The notes under the pieces are model-generated. The model searched no databases, was not told where the DNA came from, and saw only the letters and a list, made by a program, of their open reading frames with translations. Positions 40,942 to 48,793 of a DNA stretch of 64,000 bases are shown in pieces. The stretch comes from Azospirillum oryzae. Its GTDB lineage: Bacteria > Pseudomonadota > Alphaproteobacteria > Azospirillales > Azospirillaceae. The stretch is taken from the NCBI RefSeq assembly GCF_900177515.1, contig NZ_FXAK01000007.1, positions 1,844,501 to 1,908,500 on the forward strand. The letters are read 5' to 3'. The position numbers and the translations under genes were made by a program. The first letter of the stretch is position 1; each line of letters starts with the position of its first letter.

Positions 40942-41940
40942 TTACACCGGCAGCGGATTGGCCATTGCCACGGGAACGGCGATCTGCCGGCTGTTCATAC
41001 CCTCGAAATCCACCGTCTTCAGGTCCAGGCTCCAGGGCAGTGGAGAGGCGGCCATGCGGATGGTGAGGACGCGGTTGGTCAGATCCTTCACCACCACCCA
41101 CTGGGTATAATCGCACTCCACCGTCCCGTCGGATTTGCGGGCACGCACCGTGCCCTTGGGGATATCGACGGCGTTCAGCAGGTGGAAGGCAAGGCTCTGC
41201 GCCTCGGCCGCGGTCGCGGGCTGGTTGGCGAACTGCTTCAGAAGAGCCGTGCGGATGAAGCGGGCGGGCGGCGTCGCGTTTCCGGGAAGCCCGGCCAGTC
41301 CGGTCCCATGGCCGGGACGGGAGACGGTCAGGTCGCCGACGGTCATCGGGTCAGCGTCCCAGGGGGTCAGGCTGACATAGTTCTGCAGATTGGTCAGATG
41401 CCAGGGGAAGGTCGGCAGATTGGTCAGCACCTTCACCGGGTTTTCGCTGATCACCGGCTGGCCGCCGAGGAATTCGATGACGATGCTGTTGCCGGCGGCG
41501 TCGTGAACCGGGAAATGCAGCGGCCCGGCCTTCGCCACCCACTGGTCGCCGACAACCCGGATCGCGCCGCTTTCCAGCGCCTGCCGGACCTCCGCCACCG
41601 TGGCGCAGTTGCCCAGAAGCCAGTCGACGAAGAACCCGCAGAAGACGTTCGTCGCCTTGGCGTCGGGCGCCTGATACTCCGATCCGGGCAGCCAAAGCGC
41701 GCCGGTGGACAGGCCCTGGCTGTTCACGCCATCGGAGCAGATCGGCAGACCGAAGGAGGTCACGCCGACATAGCCGTATTTCGGGACCAGATGGAGCTTG
41801 TCCTCCAGCCATCCCACCAGTCCGGCCGATTTGCCCGGCGCCCGTACGATCAGGGCGCCTTTCAGGTCGATGCCGAACTCCATGCTGCGGCCGTTGACGA
41901 CCGTTCCATCAGCCGCCTCCACCAGAAAATCCGTGCACAT
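40942..41940 (-). CDS. Linear amide C-N hydrolase (choloylglycine hydrolase/penicillin V acylase family)
   Basis: The 332-residue Ntn-hydrolase begins MCTDF, so removal of Met exposes the catalytic Cys2. The family Arg is in NGRSMEFG (about 17-24). GVTSFGLPICSDGVNSQGLSTGALWLPG and VVGDQWVAKAGPLHF are typical substrate-pocket blocks, and a late Asn/Arg pair appears in DLTNRVLTIRM. There is no signal peptide, so it is probably cytoplasmic, unlike secreted acylases. Substrates could be bile salts, penicillin V, N-acyl homoserine lactones or other linear amides. GGGGA lies 9 bases before the ATG. It is the only gene in its small leftward unit. Confidence 0.9.
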   Translation of the reverse strand: MCTDFLVEAADGTVVNGRSMEFGIDLKGALIVRAPGKSAGLVGWLEDKLHLVPKYGYVGVTSFGLPICSDGVNSQGLSTGALWLPGSEYQAPDAKATNVFCGFFVDWLLGNCATVAEVRQALESGAIRVVGDQWVAKAGPLHFPVHDAAGNSIVIEFLGGQPVISENPVKVLTNLPTFPWHLTNLQNYVSLTPWDADPMTVGDLTVSRPGHGTGLAGLPGNATPPARFIRTALLKQFANQPATAAEAQSLAFHLLNAVDIPKGTVRARKSDGTVECDYTQWVVVKDLTNRVLTIRMAASPLPWSLDLKTVDFEGMNSRQIAVPVAMANPLPV

Positions 41941-42029
41941 GGTTGTATTTCCCCGTCTGAATGACTCTCACAACGGGAAAATATCAACGCGACAATCGCT
42001 TTCAAAAATATTCTGGACTGCATACCATT

Positions 42030-42069
42030 CAAAAAGAAACAGCCCGGCCTCCTGCATCGGGAGCCGGGC
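42030..42069 (-). terminator. Intrinsic terminator downstream of the 54-residue protein gene
   Basis: GCCCGGC pairs with GCCGGGC on the minus strand, extended by three to four more pairs past a one-base bulge, then a U-rich tail (TGTTTCTTTTTG). It is 26 bases past the stop at 42095. Confidence 0.7.
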
Positions 42070-42094
42070 CGTCTTGCCTTGGGAAGGCTGCCAC

Positions 42095-42259
42095 CTACTG
42101 GTAGCCGCCTTCGCGGGCACGGTCCTTGGCCGCCTCTTCCTGGGCCTTCTCGGTGACCCGGCTGATCTTGCCGCCACCGGCCTTTCCGGCATCGGCAGGC
42201 TTCTGCGGCGTTTCGCTGCGGTCGGCGTCGGCTGGATTCTGGTTGGGCTGGTCGGCCAT
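42095..42259 (-). CDS. Very hydrophilic 54-residue protein
   Basis: The ATG at 42259 has GAGGAG 7 bases upstream and the frame ends at a TAG (42095). The product begins MADQPNQNPADADRSE and ends AAKDRAREGGYQ. Asp, Glu, Lys, Arg, Gln and Ala dominate and there is no Trp, Phe or Cys, so it is probably disordered with one short helix (SRVTEKAQEEAAKDRAREG). An intrinsic terminator follows closely, giving a compact gene. The family is not recognised; its composition resembles stress-related hydrophilic proteins. Confidence 0.65.
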   Translation of the reverse strand: MADQPNQNPADADRSETPQKPADAGKAGGGKISRVTEKAQEEAAKDRAREGGYQ

Positions 42260-42345
42260 CTTGCTGCTCCTCGGTCGTTCTTCCGACTGGCGATGAGGAG
42301 GAAACAGCGGCGGCCGGAGATCGTCGCGGGAGAAGGCCGGGGACC

Positions 42346-42492
42346 TCAGCCGGCCGACCGACCGGTCTCGGCGTCGCTTTCGCCATCGGCACGGTCGAGG
42401 GCCGCATTGATCTGGTCAAGCGTGCGGCCGCAGCCGGTGCAGACGTCGCGGTCGATGGCACACATGCCCAGGCAATCGGGATCGTCGCTCAT
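42346..42492 (-). CDS. DUF1289-type small cysteine protein, 48 residues
   Basis: The product begins MSDDPDCLGMCAIDRDVCTG and continues with CGRTLDQI. The C-x3-C-x6-C-x2-C pattern followed by GRTLDQI is the DUF1289 signature, small probable metal-binding proteins of unknown function. An upstream in-frame ATG at 42504 is an alternative start. The C-terminal 20 residues are acidic and variable. It lies 86 bp upstream of the 54-residue gene on the same strand and diverges from the ATP-grasp gene. Confidence 0.75.
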   Translation of the reverse strand: MSDDPDCLGMCAIDRDVCTGCGRTLDQINAALDRADGESDAETGRSAG

Positions 42493-42651
42493 GGCAGTGG
42501 GCATTCCCTACGGTTGGCGGTGCGGACCCATCCCTATCGGAAAGCAGTTTTGATCTCAAGTGTCGGGGGTGGAGGCATAGGCGGAATGGGTTGCGGTCAG
42601 GATGCTTAGGGTATAAAGCATCCTCTCTATCCACTCCCCGCGAAGTTTCGT

Positions 42652-43782
42652 ATGCCAACGGCATTGCTGGTGTCCTGCGCGATGTATCGTCACGGCACCG
42701 CAAGAATGCCCGCCGCGCTGAAAGCGGCAGGATTTCGCGTCTTTGCCATCTTCCCCCGGAATTCCCTGCTCGAGTTCAGCGATCATGTCGACGGCAGGCA
42801 TCCGTTCGCCGCGGGAATGCCGGTCGACGACCTGACGGTCACTGCCGCGCGTGCGGCGGCACAACTGGGTGCGGACATCGTCATCGGTTGCGAGGAAAGC
42901 GCTGTCCGGGTGCTCGGCTTGGCCGGCCGCCTGCTCGAACGGCTGGCGGGGGACAGCGCCGATGCACGCAGGCTACGCTTCCTCCAGGGCTGGTACGGCG
43001 ACGTCTGCTGGGAAGAGGCGCGCTCGCGCTGCGTGGAACTCGCGGCGGAGGCCGGCATTCGGACGCCACGTCAGGTCCTGGTCGATCCACGGCGCCTCGG
43101 CTCAAACGACCTGTCCGGGCTCGGCGCACCGCTTCTGCTGAAATATGACGGCAGTTCCGCGGGCCGCGGGGTTTTTCTGGCATCCGACGCCCGGCACGCC
43201 ACCGTTATGGTGGCAGAACTGGAACAGACGAGCGCGTTTCCAGCCGGCCGGCGGCTCGTCGCGCAGGAGTTCGTGCGCGGGCGGGCGGCGTCGGTGTCGT
43301 TCTGCGCGCTGGACGGACGGATGCTGGAGGGGTTCGCCTATACCGTCCTGCAGCACCAGCCGGAGCCCTTCGGCCCCGCCTCGGTGATCGAATTGGCTGA
43401 CCTTCCGCCTTTGATGGAGATGGCCCGCAGCATGGTGGAGCTGACGCGCTACTCCGGCTTTGGCGGCATCGACGCCATCCTGCCGGAGGACGGCGGCCCG
43501 CCCGTTTTCCTGGAGTTCAACGCCCGCCCGACCCAGACCACCCATCTCGGCAGTCTGGCGGGCAGCGACCTGTGCCGGGCGATGGCCTGCGCGCTGGACG
43601 GCCGGCCCTATGAAGGCATGTTCGGCCGGACCCCCGGCAAGACGGTTGCCCTGTTCCCGGCGGAATGGGCCCGCGATGCCAACAGCCGTTTTCTGACCGC
43701 CGCCCACCACGATGTGCCTTGGACCGAACGGCGGATGACCGCGGCGATCCTGAACATCACGCCACAGTTGCACCCCGCCTGA
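42652..43782 (+). CDS. ATP-grasp domain protein, probable carboxylate-amine ligase
   Basis: The 376-residue protein has a Rossmann-like N-terminal domain (MPTALLVSCAMYRHGTARMP) and an ATP-grasp core. The nucleotide-binding segment is APLLLKYDGSSAGRGVFLAS, with VAQEFVRGRAASVSFCALDG next. The metal-binding end is PVFLEFNARPTQTTHLGSL, with the Glu and Asn in place. ATP-grasp enzymes join a carboxylate to an amine or thiol through an acyl-phosphate. No second enzyme of a known pathway is next to it, so the substrate is unknown. Its ribosome-binding site is weak. The downstream gene converges. Confidence 0.85.
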   Translation: MPTALLVSCAMYRHGTARMPAALKAAGFRVFAIFPRNSLLEFSDHVDGRHPFAAGMPVDDLTVTAARAAAQLGADIVIGCEESAVRVLGLAGRLLERLAGDSADARRLRFLQGWYGDVCWEEARSRCVELAAEAGIRTPRQVLVDPRRLGSNDLSGLGAPLLLKYDGSSAGRGVFLASDARHATVMVAELEQTSAFPAGRRLVAQEFVRGRAASVSFCALDGRMLEGFAYTVLQHQPEPFGPASVIELADLPPLMEMARSMVELTRYSGFGGIDAILPEDGGPPVFLEFNARPTQTTHLGSLAGSDLCRAMACALDGRPYEGMFGRTPGKTVALFPAEWARDANSRFLTAAHHDVPWTERRMTAAILNITPQLHPA

Positions 43783-43786
43783 CCGG

Positions 43787-44005
43787 TCATTGCGGCGGCT
43801 GGTCCAGCGACAGTTCGCCGGTAACCTCGTGCGTCAGGTCGATACCGTCCACCGTCAGCACCATGCGGACCGGCAGGGACTTCATCCCGTCCAGCTTGCC
43901 TTCCGCCAGCGCGCGGCCGACCGCCAGTTCGATCTCCCGCTGGGAGGTGACGCCGACCTGCTTGAGGAATTTGCGCAGGTCGAGGTTGAAGATCTCGTTG
44001 TCCAT
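43787..44005 (-). CDS. DUF6494-type small protein, 72 residues
   Basis: GGAGG lies 6 bases before ATG 44005. The product starts MDNEIFNLDLRKFLKQVGVT and continues SQREIELAVGRALAEGKL, a helical block of the DUF6494 kind. A short beta-like C-terminal part (LPVRMVLTVDGIDLTHEVTG) follows. No function is known. It ends 4 bp from the stop of the converging ATP-grasp gene. The XRE regulator upstream on the same strand is 86 bp away. Confidence 0.75.
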   Translation of the reverse strand: MDNEIFNLDLRKFLKQVGVTSQREIELAVGRALAEGKLDGMKSLPVRMVLTVDGIDLTHEVTGELSLDQPPQ

Positions 44006-44091
44006 GTCCGGCCTCCGAATTGGGAACCGCTGTCGAGCGTTCCGTTCCGAACCCCTGCAAAGCGGCGTTGGTTCCATGGGGCAGCCGTCCC

Positions 44092-44349
44092 CTATTCTGG
44101 CGGCGGCTCGCCGGGATGGAGCACGCCCGGCCCCCCGTCCTCCCGCGTGACCAGCAGAAGGCCGGCGGCGGTGAAGGCCGTGGCCAGCAGGGTTTCGGTG
44201 CTTCGGTGCAGGGCATGGCGCCCCTTTTCGAAGTCGCGGATGGTCCCGCGGGACACCGTCGCCCGTTCGGCAAGCTCCTCCTGCGTCCAGTCCAGGAAGC
44301 CGCGGGCCGCACGGCACAGCCCCGGAGTCAAAACACCTTTCGTGGGCAT
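44092..44349 (-). CDS. XRE-family helix-turn-helix regulator, 85 residues
   Basis: ATG 44349 has GGAGA 6-7 bases upstream; an ATG 27 bases earlier lacks one. The product is a single Cro/C1-type HTH (about 10-65): LCRAARGFLDWTQEELAERA, then TVSRGTIRDFEKGRHALHRST. The last 20 residues are a Pro/Gly-rich tail. It has no sensor domain. Single-HTH proteins of this kind often act as local repressors. It is divergent from ybaL, with about 125 bp between the starts, so ybaL is a candidate target. Confidence 0.85.
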   Translation of the reverse strand: MPTKGVLTPGLCRAARGFLDWTQEELAERATVSRGTIRDFEKGRHALHRSTETLLATAFTAAGLLLVTREDGGPGVLHPGEPPPE

Positions 44350-44476
44350 ATTTTTCTCCGGAAAAAGCTCCGCCATAAGCGTTGAAGTTGGTCATTTCCA
44401 CCACAATATGTGCATGACCACCCCGGAATCCAAGCTCCTTCCGCGCCCTTCCCCCCGCCGCCGGAGATGCCGCCGC

Positions 44477-46174
44477 ATGCCCCATCACGTCCCCCTGATC
44501 GCCACCATGGTGGCCGCCATCGTCCTGGCCTTCGTCTTTGGCGCCTTGGCCCACCGGCTGCGCCTGTCGCCGCTGGTGGGATATCTGCTTGCCGGCGTCG
44601 CAATCGGCCCCTTCACCCCGGGCTTCGTCGGCGACATGCAGCTGGCGTCGCAGTTGGCGGAGATCGGGGTGATCCTGCTGATGTTCGGCGTGGGGCTGCA
44701 TTTCTCGCTGGACGACCTGATGAAGGTACGGGCGATCGCAGTGCCCGGCGCGGTGGTGCAGATCGCCATCGCGACGGCGATGGGTTGGGGATTGGCCAGT
44801 TTCCTGGGCTGGAGTCTGGCAGCCGGGCTGGTGTTCGGGCTGGCCCTGTCGGTGGCCAGCACGGTGGTGCTGCTGCGCGCGCTGGAGCAGTTGAACCTGT
44901 TCCGGACCGAACGGGGGCGGATCGCCATCGGCTGGCTGATCGTCGAGGATCTGGCGATGGTGCTGGCGCTGGTGCTGCTGCCGCCGGTATCCCGCATGCT
45001 GGAAAGCGGCGGCGGGATGGACGGCGAGGTGCTGTTGTCGCTGGCGTGGACGCTGGGAAAGGTGGCGCTGTTCGTCGCCCTGATGCTGGTCGGCGGCCGG
45101 CGGGTCGTGCCCTGGGTGCTGGACCGCATCGCCCGCACCGGCTCGCGCGAACTGTTCACCCTGTGCGTGCTGGCATTGGCGCTCGGCATCGCCTATGGCT
45201 CCGCCACCCTGTTCAGCGTGTCCTTCGCGCTGGGCGCCTTCTTCGCCGGGATGGTGCTGAACGAATCCGACCTCAGCCACCGGGCGGCGGAACAGACCCT
45301 GCCCCTGCAGGACGCCTTCGCCGTGCTGTTCTTCGTGTCGGTCGGTATGCTGTTCGACCCGGCGGTGCTGACCCGGTCGCCCTGGGCGGTCCTGGCGACG
45401 CTGGCGATCATCCTGCTGGGCAAGTCGGTGGCTGCCTTCGGTCTGGTTCTGCTGTTCCGTTATCCGCTGCGCACCGCGGTGACGGTGGCGGTCAGTCTGG
45501 CGCAGATCGGCGAATTCTCCTTCATCCTGGTGGCGCTGGGCATGCAACTCGGCATCCTGCCGGAAGAGGGCCAGGGTCTGATCCTGGCGGGCGCCCTGCT
45601 GTCGATCACCGCCAACCCGCTGCTGTTCGCCGCGGTCCAGCGCCTGTTCCCGGACGAGGCGGAGCCGCTGCCGCCGGCCGACACAGCGCCGGAACTGCGC
45701 GATTACCAAGCCTTGAGCGGCCATGTCATCGTCGTCGGCCATGGGCGTGTCGGCCGCTACGTCACGCAGGCTCTGCTGGCGGAAGACCGGCCGCTGGTGG
45801 TGATCGACCTTCAACGTGAACGGGTGAAGAGCCTGCAGGCGGCGGGCGTGCGGGCGATCTACGGCAATGCCAATGCCGCCGGAATCCTGGAGCGCGCCGG
45901 GGTACAGGGTGCCTCGCTGCTGCTGGTCACGGTTCCCGACGCGCTGGAGGGCGGCGGTGTCGTCCAGCAGGCCCGATCGGTGAATCCGTCCATCGCCATC
46001 GCCGCCCGCGCCCACAGCGACGAGGCCGTGGCCCATCTCGACCGCACCGGCGCCGACGCCGTCTTCATGGGCGAGCGCGAGATCGCCCGACGGATGATCG
46101 ACTATGCCGGCCACGCCGCTGGTGATGGGGACGGGGACGAGGCCGATGGAGCCGGCGTGCTGGCGGCGACCTGA
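44477..46174 (+). CDS. ybaL: YbaL/KefB-type cation:proton antiporter
   Basis: From ATG 44477 the protein has 565 residues, close to E. coli YbaL (558), and starts the same way (MPHHVPLIATMVAAIVLAF). Twelve or so membrane segments form the Na+/H+ exchanger fold, with SPLVGYLLAGVAIGPFTPGF, ILLMFGVGLHFSL and AIGWLIVEDLAMVLALVLLP. The C-terminal RCK/TrkA-N domain (about 415-550) has GHGRVG for nucleotide binding. It probably mediates K+ or Na+ efflux gated by nucleotides or thiol adducts. No KefF/KefG-like ancillary protein is adjacent. Confidence 0.94.
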   Translation: MPHHVPLIATMVAAIVLAFVFGALAHRLRLSPLVGYLLAGVAIGPFTPGFVGDMQLASQLAEIGVILLMFGVGLHFSLDDLMKVRAIAVPGAVVQIAIATAMGWGLASFLGWSLAAGLVFGLALSVASTVVLLRALEQLNLFRTERGRIAIGWLIVEDLAMVLALVLLPPVSRMLESGGGMDGEVLLSLAWTLGKVALFVALMLVGGRRVVPWVLDRIARTGSRELFTLCVLALALGIAYGSATLFSVSFALGAFFAGMVLNESDLSHRAAEQTLPLQDAFAVLFFVSVGMLFDPAVLTRSPWAVLATLAIILLGKSVAAFGLVLLFRYPLRTAVTVAVSLAQIGEFSFILVALGMQLGILPEEGQGLILAGALLSITANPLLFAAVQRLFPDEAEPLPPADTAPELRDYQALSGHVIVVGHGRVGRYVTQALLAEDRPLVVIDLQRERVKSLQAAGVRAIYGNANAAGILERAGVQGASLLLVTVPDALEGGGVVQQARSVNPSIAIAARAHSDEAVAHLDRTGADAVFMGEREIARRMIDYAGHAAGDGDGDEADGAGVLAAT

Positions 46175-46180
46175 AACGAC

Positions 46181-46209
46181 GAAAGCGCCGGTCGGGGACC
46201 GGCGCTTTC
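46181..46209. terminator. Perfect hairpin between convergent ybaL and dksA
   Basis: GAAAGCGCCGGTC and GACCGGCGCTTTC form a perfect 13-bp stem around a GGG loop, 6 bases after the ybaL stop. The T-run is inside the stem base in both orientations, so it could stop transcription from either side. Confidence 0.75.
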
Positions 46210-46302
46210 GAATCCGTCGGTGCTACTTCCGGCGAAACGCACGTCCCCCGACCCGGCGACAGGCGCCGGGAAGGCCGTGATCCACCAGAAGACGGCGCGG
46301 CG

Positions 46303-46722
46303 TCAGTCGTCGCGCTGGGTCCGTTCCATCCGCTCGTGACGCTCCTGGGCCTCCAGGCTCAGCGTCGCGATCGGACGGGCATCCAGCCGGCGCACGGAGA
46401 TGGGATCGCCCGTCTCCTCGCAATAGCCGTAGCTGCCGTCGACCAGACGCTCCAGCGCGGCGTCGATCTTGGAGATCAGCTTGCGTTCGCGGTCACGGGT
46501 GCGCAGTTCCAGCGCGCGGTCGGTCTCCGCCGAGGCGCGGTCGGCGATATCCGGTTCCTGGATACCGCCTTCCTGGAGGCTGTTCAGCGTGCCGGTCGAT
46601 TCCGCAAGAAGCTCGGCGCGCCAGCGCAGCAGCTTCTGGCGGAAATACTCCCGCATGATCGGGTTCATGAACTCCTCGTCTTCCGACGGGGAATAGTTCT
46701 GGGGCAGAAGCGGCGACGTCAT
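46303..46722 (-). CDS. dksA: DksA-family RNA polymerase-binding factor lacking most zinc cysteines
   Basis: The 139-residue protein shows the DksA coiled coil (EYFRQKLLRWRAELL to RERKLISKIDAALERLVDG), with the Asp residues at the tip in PDIADRASAETDRA. The zinc-finger region reads YGYCEETGDPISVRRLDARP and then ATLSLEAQERHE, so only one of the four usual Cys remains. This Cys-poor form is common in alphaproteobacteria. DksA works with ppGpp at RNA polymerase. It is 272 bp downstream of fliX on the same strand, a gene order also known from relatives. Confidence 0.93.
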   Translation of the reverse strand: MTSPLLPQNYSPSEDEEFMNPIMREYFRQKLLRWRAELLAESTGTLNSLQEGGIQEPDIADRASAETDRALELRTRDRERKLISKIDAALERLVDGSYGYCEETGDPISVRRLDARPIATLSLEAQERHERMERTQRDD

Positions 46723-46994
46723 CCGAAAGCATCCAGCGAAAAAGGGGTGATCCGGGCGGCGCGGAGTATAGGCACGCCACGGCGCGACCGCAACCCATTG
46801 GTTCGCCCCTAAAACGACCAAACAAGCCCTTGGAATAAAAAAGATTTGTCAGAGTGGCACATTGGCCGCGCCGTACCGCTACCCCATCGGGGCATGTGAC
46901 CCGTCGGTCATGGCGCCACGGGTCGGGCCGCGCCCTGCCCCGCCAGACTGCCGCCGAACGGCCACGGGGCATCGGCCCAACTGCTCGAGAGGAC

Positions 46995-47420
46995 TCAGGA
47001 GGTAAGCTTCGCCAATTCGACCTGCGCCCGCAGATCGATCTCGTCCAGGATTTCGGCAAGACCGGGATCGTCGACCTGGGCACGGCGCGTCTGCACCACC
47101 TTCGCCAGATCGACCAGCTTCTGCATCGACAGGGTACCGGACAGCAGGCCGTGCTGGATTTCCTCCAGCCGGTCGAGCATCTCCTCCGCCCGCATCTTGC
47201 CGCGCGACGCACGCGCGGTGGCGTCGTCGGTCGCGTCGACCTCCTGCAGGGCCAGCACGCCCGAAACCCCGGCCGTGGCGGCGGTGCCGCTGACGCCATG
47301 GGCCGAGCCCGCCTCCCCCACCAATTGCTTGGAGAACGCGGCGCCGGACGAGCCTTCGGACTTGCCGGTGCGGCGTACCGAACCGCTGCCGCGTATGTTA
47401 CCGGAGCCTTCGACTTTCAT
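46995..47420 (-). CDS. fliX: Flagellar regulator/assembly protein FliX
   Basis: The 141-residue protein starts MKVEGSGNIRGSGSVRRTGK. A variable middle leads to the conserved C-terminal domain: LQEVDATDDATARASRGKMRAEEMLDRLEEIQHGLLSG, then LDEIDLRAQVELAKL. In Caulobacter, FliX is a trans-acting partner of the sigma-54 activator FlbD, linking flagellar assembly to late gene expression. The divergent placement from flgI is the same as in Caulobacter. A CtrA-like box lies about 60-75 bp upstream. FlbD itself is not in the window. Confidence 0.93.
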   Translation of the reverse strand: MKVEGSGNIRGSGSVRRTGKSEGSSGAAFSKQLVGEAGSAHGVSGTAATAGVSGVLALQEVDATDDATARASRGKMRAEEMLDRLEEIQHGLLSGTLSMQKLVDLAKVVQTRRAQVDDPGLAEILDEIDLRAQVELAKLTS

Positions 47421-47481
47421 GATCCGTGCAACCGTTTGCAGTAAAGGATGCGTAAACGCGCGCACTGTAGATGGACCAACC

Positions 47482-47496
47482 TTAACATCCGGTCAA
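47482..47496 (-). promoter_or_regulatory. fliX: CtrA-like box upstream of fliX
   Basis: TTAA-N7-TCAA on the plus strand (TTGA-N7-TTAA on the fliX strand) matches the CtrA consensus TTAA-N7-TTAA with one mismatch, 62-76 bases before the fliX ATG. Confidence 0.6.
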
Positions 47497-47511
47497 GGTT
47501 TGCCGCAATCG

Positions 47512-47524
47512 GGCAAAATTTGCC
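47512..47524. promoter_or_regulatory. flgI: Candidate FlbD-type enhancer upstream of flgI
   Basis: GGCAAAATTTGCC is a perfect palindrome around a central A (47518), 84 bp before the first G of the -24 element. A further TTTGCC half-site lies at 47499-47504. Confidence 0.65.
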
Positions 47525-47599
47525 GACCGGCTGTGACCGAAAGGCGCCATTTCCCGGGCGTTTTTCAGGACATGAGCAGAAGGCCGCCGTTTTCGGCAT

Positions 47600-47617
47600 C
47601 TGGCACGGCGTTTGTAT
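47600..47617 (+). promoter_or_regulatory. flgI: Sigma-54-like promoter of flgI-flgJ-flgN
   Basis: CTGGCACGGCGTTTGTAT has a perfect TGGCACG -24 block and TTGTA at -12, with 10 bases between GG and the -12 G. Only the -12 C is replaced by T. The flgI ATG is 34 bases downstream. Confidence 0.75.
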
Positions 47618-47650
47618 AGGGACGGGCACGAGTTCAGGAGTGTCCGCGTC

Positions 47651-48793
47651 ATGATTTCCACCACCCTTCGCCTTCTGCGCCGCCGCGCCGTCCTGGCCGT
47701 GCTGACCGCCCTGCTGGCGTTCGGGACCCCGGCCGCACCGGCACTGGCCGCGTCCGCCCGTATCAAGGACATCGTGGATGTCGAGGGCGTGCGCGACAAC
47801 ATGCTGATCGGCTATGGCCTCGTGGTGGGTCTGAACGGCACCGGCGACAGCCTGAACAACTCGCCCTTCACCGAGCAGAGCCTGACCGGCATGCTGGAAC
47901 GGATGGGTGTCAACACCCGCGGCACCAACCTGCGCACCAAGAACGTGGCGGCGGTGATGGTGACGGCGACGCTGGGCGCCTATGCCGCACAGGGCACGCG
48001 CATCGACGTGACCGTGTCGGCGATGGGCGACTCCAAGAGCCTGCTGGGCGGCACCCTGCTGGTCACCCCGATGATGGGCGCCGACGGCGAGGTCTATGCG
48101 GTGGCCCAGGGGCCGATCGCGGTCTCGGGCTTCACCGCCCAGGGTCAGGGCGCCAGCGTGACCCGCGGCGTGCCGACCTCCGGCCGCATCTCCTCCGGCG
48201 CCATCGTGGAGCGGGAAATCCAGTTCTCGCTGGCCGAGTTGCCGGTGCTGCGGCTGTCCTTGCGCAATCCGGACTTCACCACCGCCCAGCGGGTGGCGAC
48301 CGCAATCAACATCCAGCTGCGCGGCAACCGCGCCCAGGCGACCGATCCGTCCTCCGTCCTCATCAACGTACCGGAGTCGCGTCGCGGCGACGTGGTGGGG
48401 CTGGTGACGGAGATCGAACAGCTGCGCATCACCCCCGATCAGGTCGCCCGCGTGGTGGTGGACGAAAAGTCCGGCGTGATCGTGATGGGCGAGAATGTGC
48501 GCATCTCCACCGTCGCCATCGCCCAGGGCAACCTGACCATCCGCATCACGGAAACCCCTCAGGTCAGCCAGCCCGGCCCCTTCAGCCAGGGCCAGACCGC
48601 GGTGGTGCCGCGCACCGACATCCAGGTCGACGAACAGTCCAACAACCGCCTCGCCGTGATGAATTCCGGGGTGACCTTGCAGGAGTTGGTACAATCCTTG
48701 AATGCGCTTGGAGTGGGTCCGCGGGACATGATCGCCATTCTCCAGTCGATCAAGGCCGCCGGAGCCCTGCAAGCCGAGATCGAGGTGATCTGA
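47651..48793 (+). CDS. flgI: Flagellar P-ring protein FlgI
   Basis: The 380-residue secreted protein has a signal peptide (about 1-34, ending ALA-ASA). The conserved start of the mature chain is RIKDIVDVEGVRDNMLIGYGLVVGLNGTGD. Further blocks are MGVNTRGTNLRTKNVAAVMVTA, GTLLVTPMMGADGEVYAVAQG and VVDEKSGVIVMGENVRIS, and the end LQSIKAAGALQAEIEVI is intact. It polymerises into the P ring. CAGGAG lies about 11 bases before ATG 47651. Its stop overlaps the flgJ start (TGATG). Confidence 0.97.
   Translation: MISTTLRLLRRRAVLAVLTALLAFGTPAAPALAASARIKDIVDVEGVRDNMLIGYGLVVGLNGTGDSLNNSPFTEQSLTGMLERMGVNTRGTNLRTKNVAAVMVTATLGAYAAQGTRIDVTVSAMGDSKSLLGGTLLVTPMMGADGEVYAVAQGPIAVSGFTAQGQGASVTRGVPTSGRISSGAIVEREIQFSLAELPVLRLSLRNPDFTTAQRVATAINIQLRGNRAQATDPSSVLINVPESRRGDVVGLVTEIEQLRITPDQVARVVVDEKSGVIVMGENVRISTVAIAQGNLTIRITETPQVSQPGPFSQGQTAVVPRTDIQVDEQSNNRLAVMNSGVTLQELVQSLNALGVGPRDMIAILQSIKAAGALQAEIEVI

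Noticed and set aside
44006-46114. Long minus-strand extension upstream of the DUF6494 gene, running antisense through ybaL
   Set aside because: Only the last 72 codons (from ATG 44005, with a good ribosome-binding site) look coding. The rest is His/Gln/Arg-rich shadow of ybaL.
46855-46869. TGGCAC-N9 with GG/GC spacing that mimics a sigma-54 promoter on the plus strand
   Set aside because: The -12 block reads CCGC instead of TTGC and no plus-strand gene starts nearby; fliX lies antisense to it.
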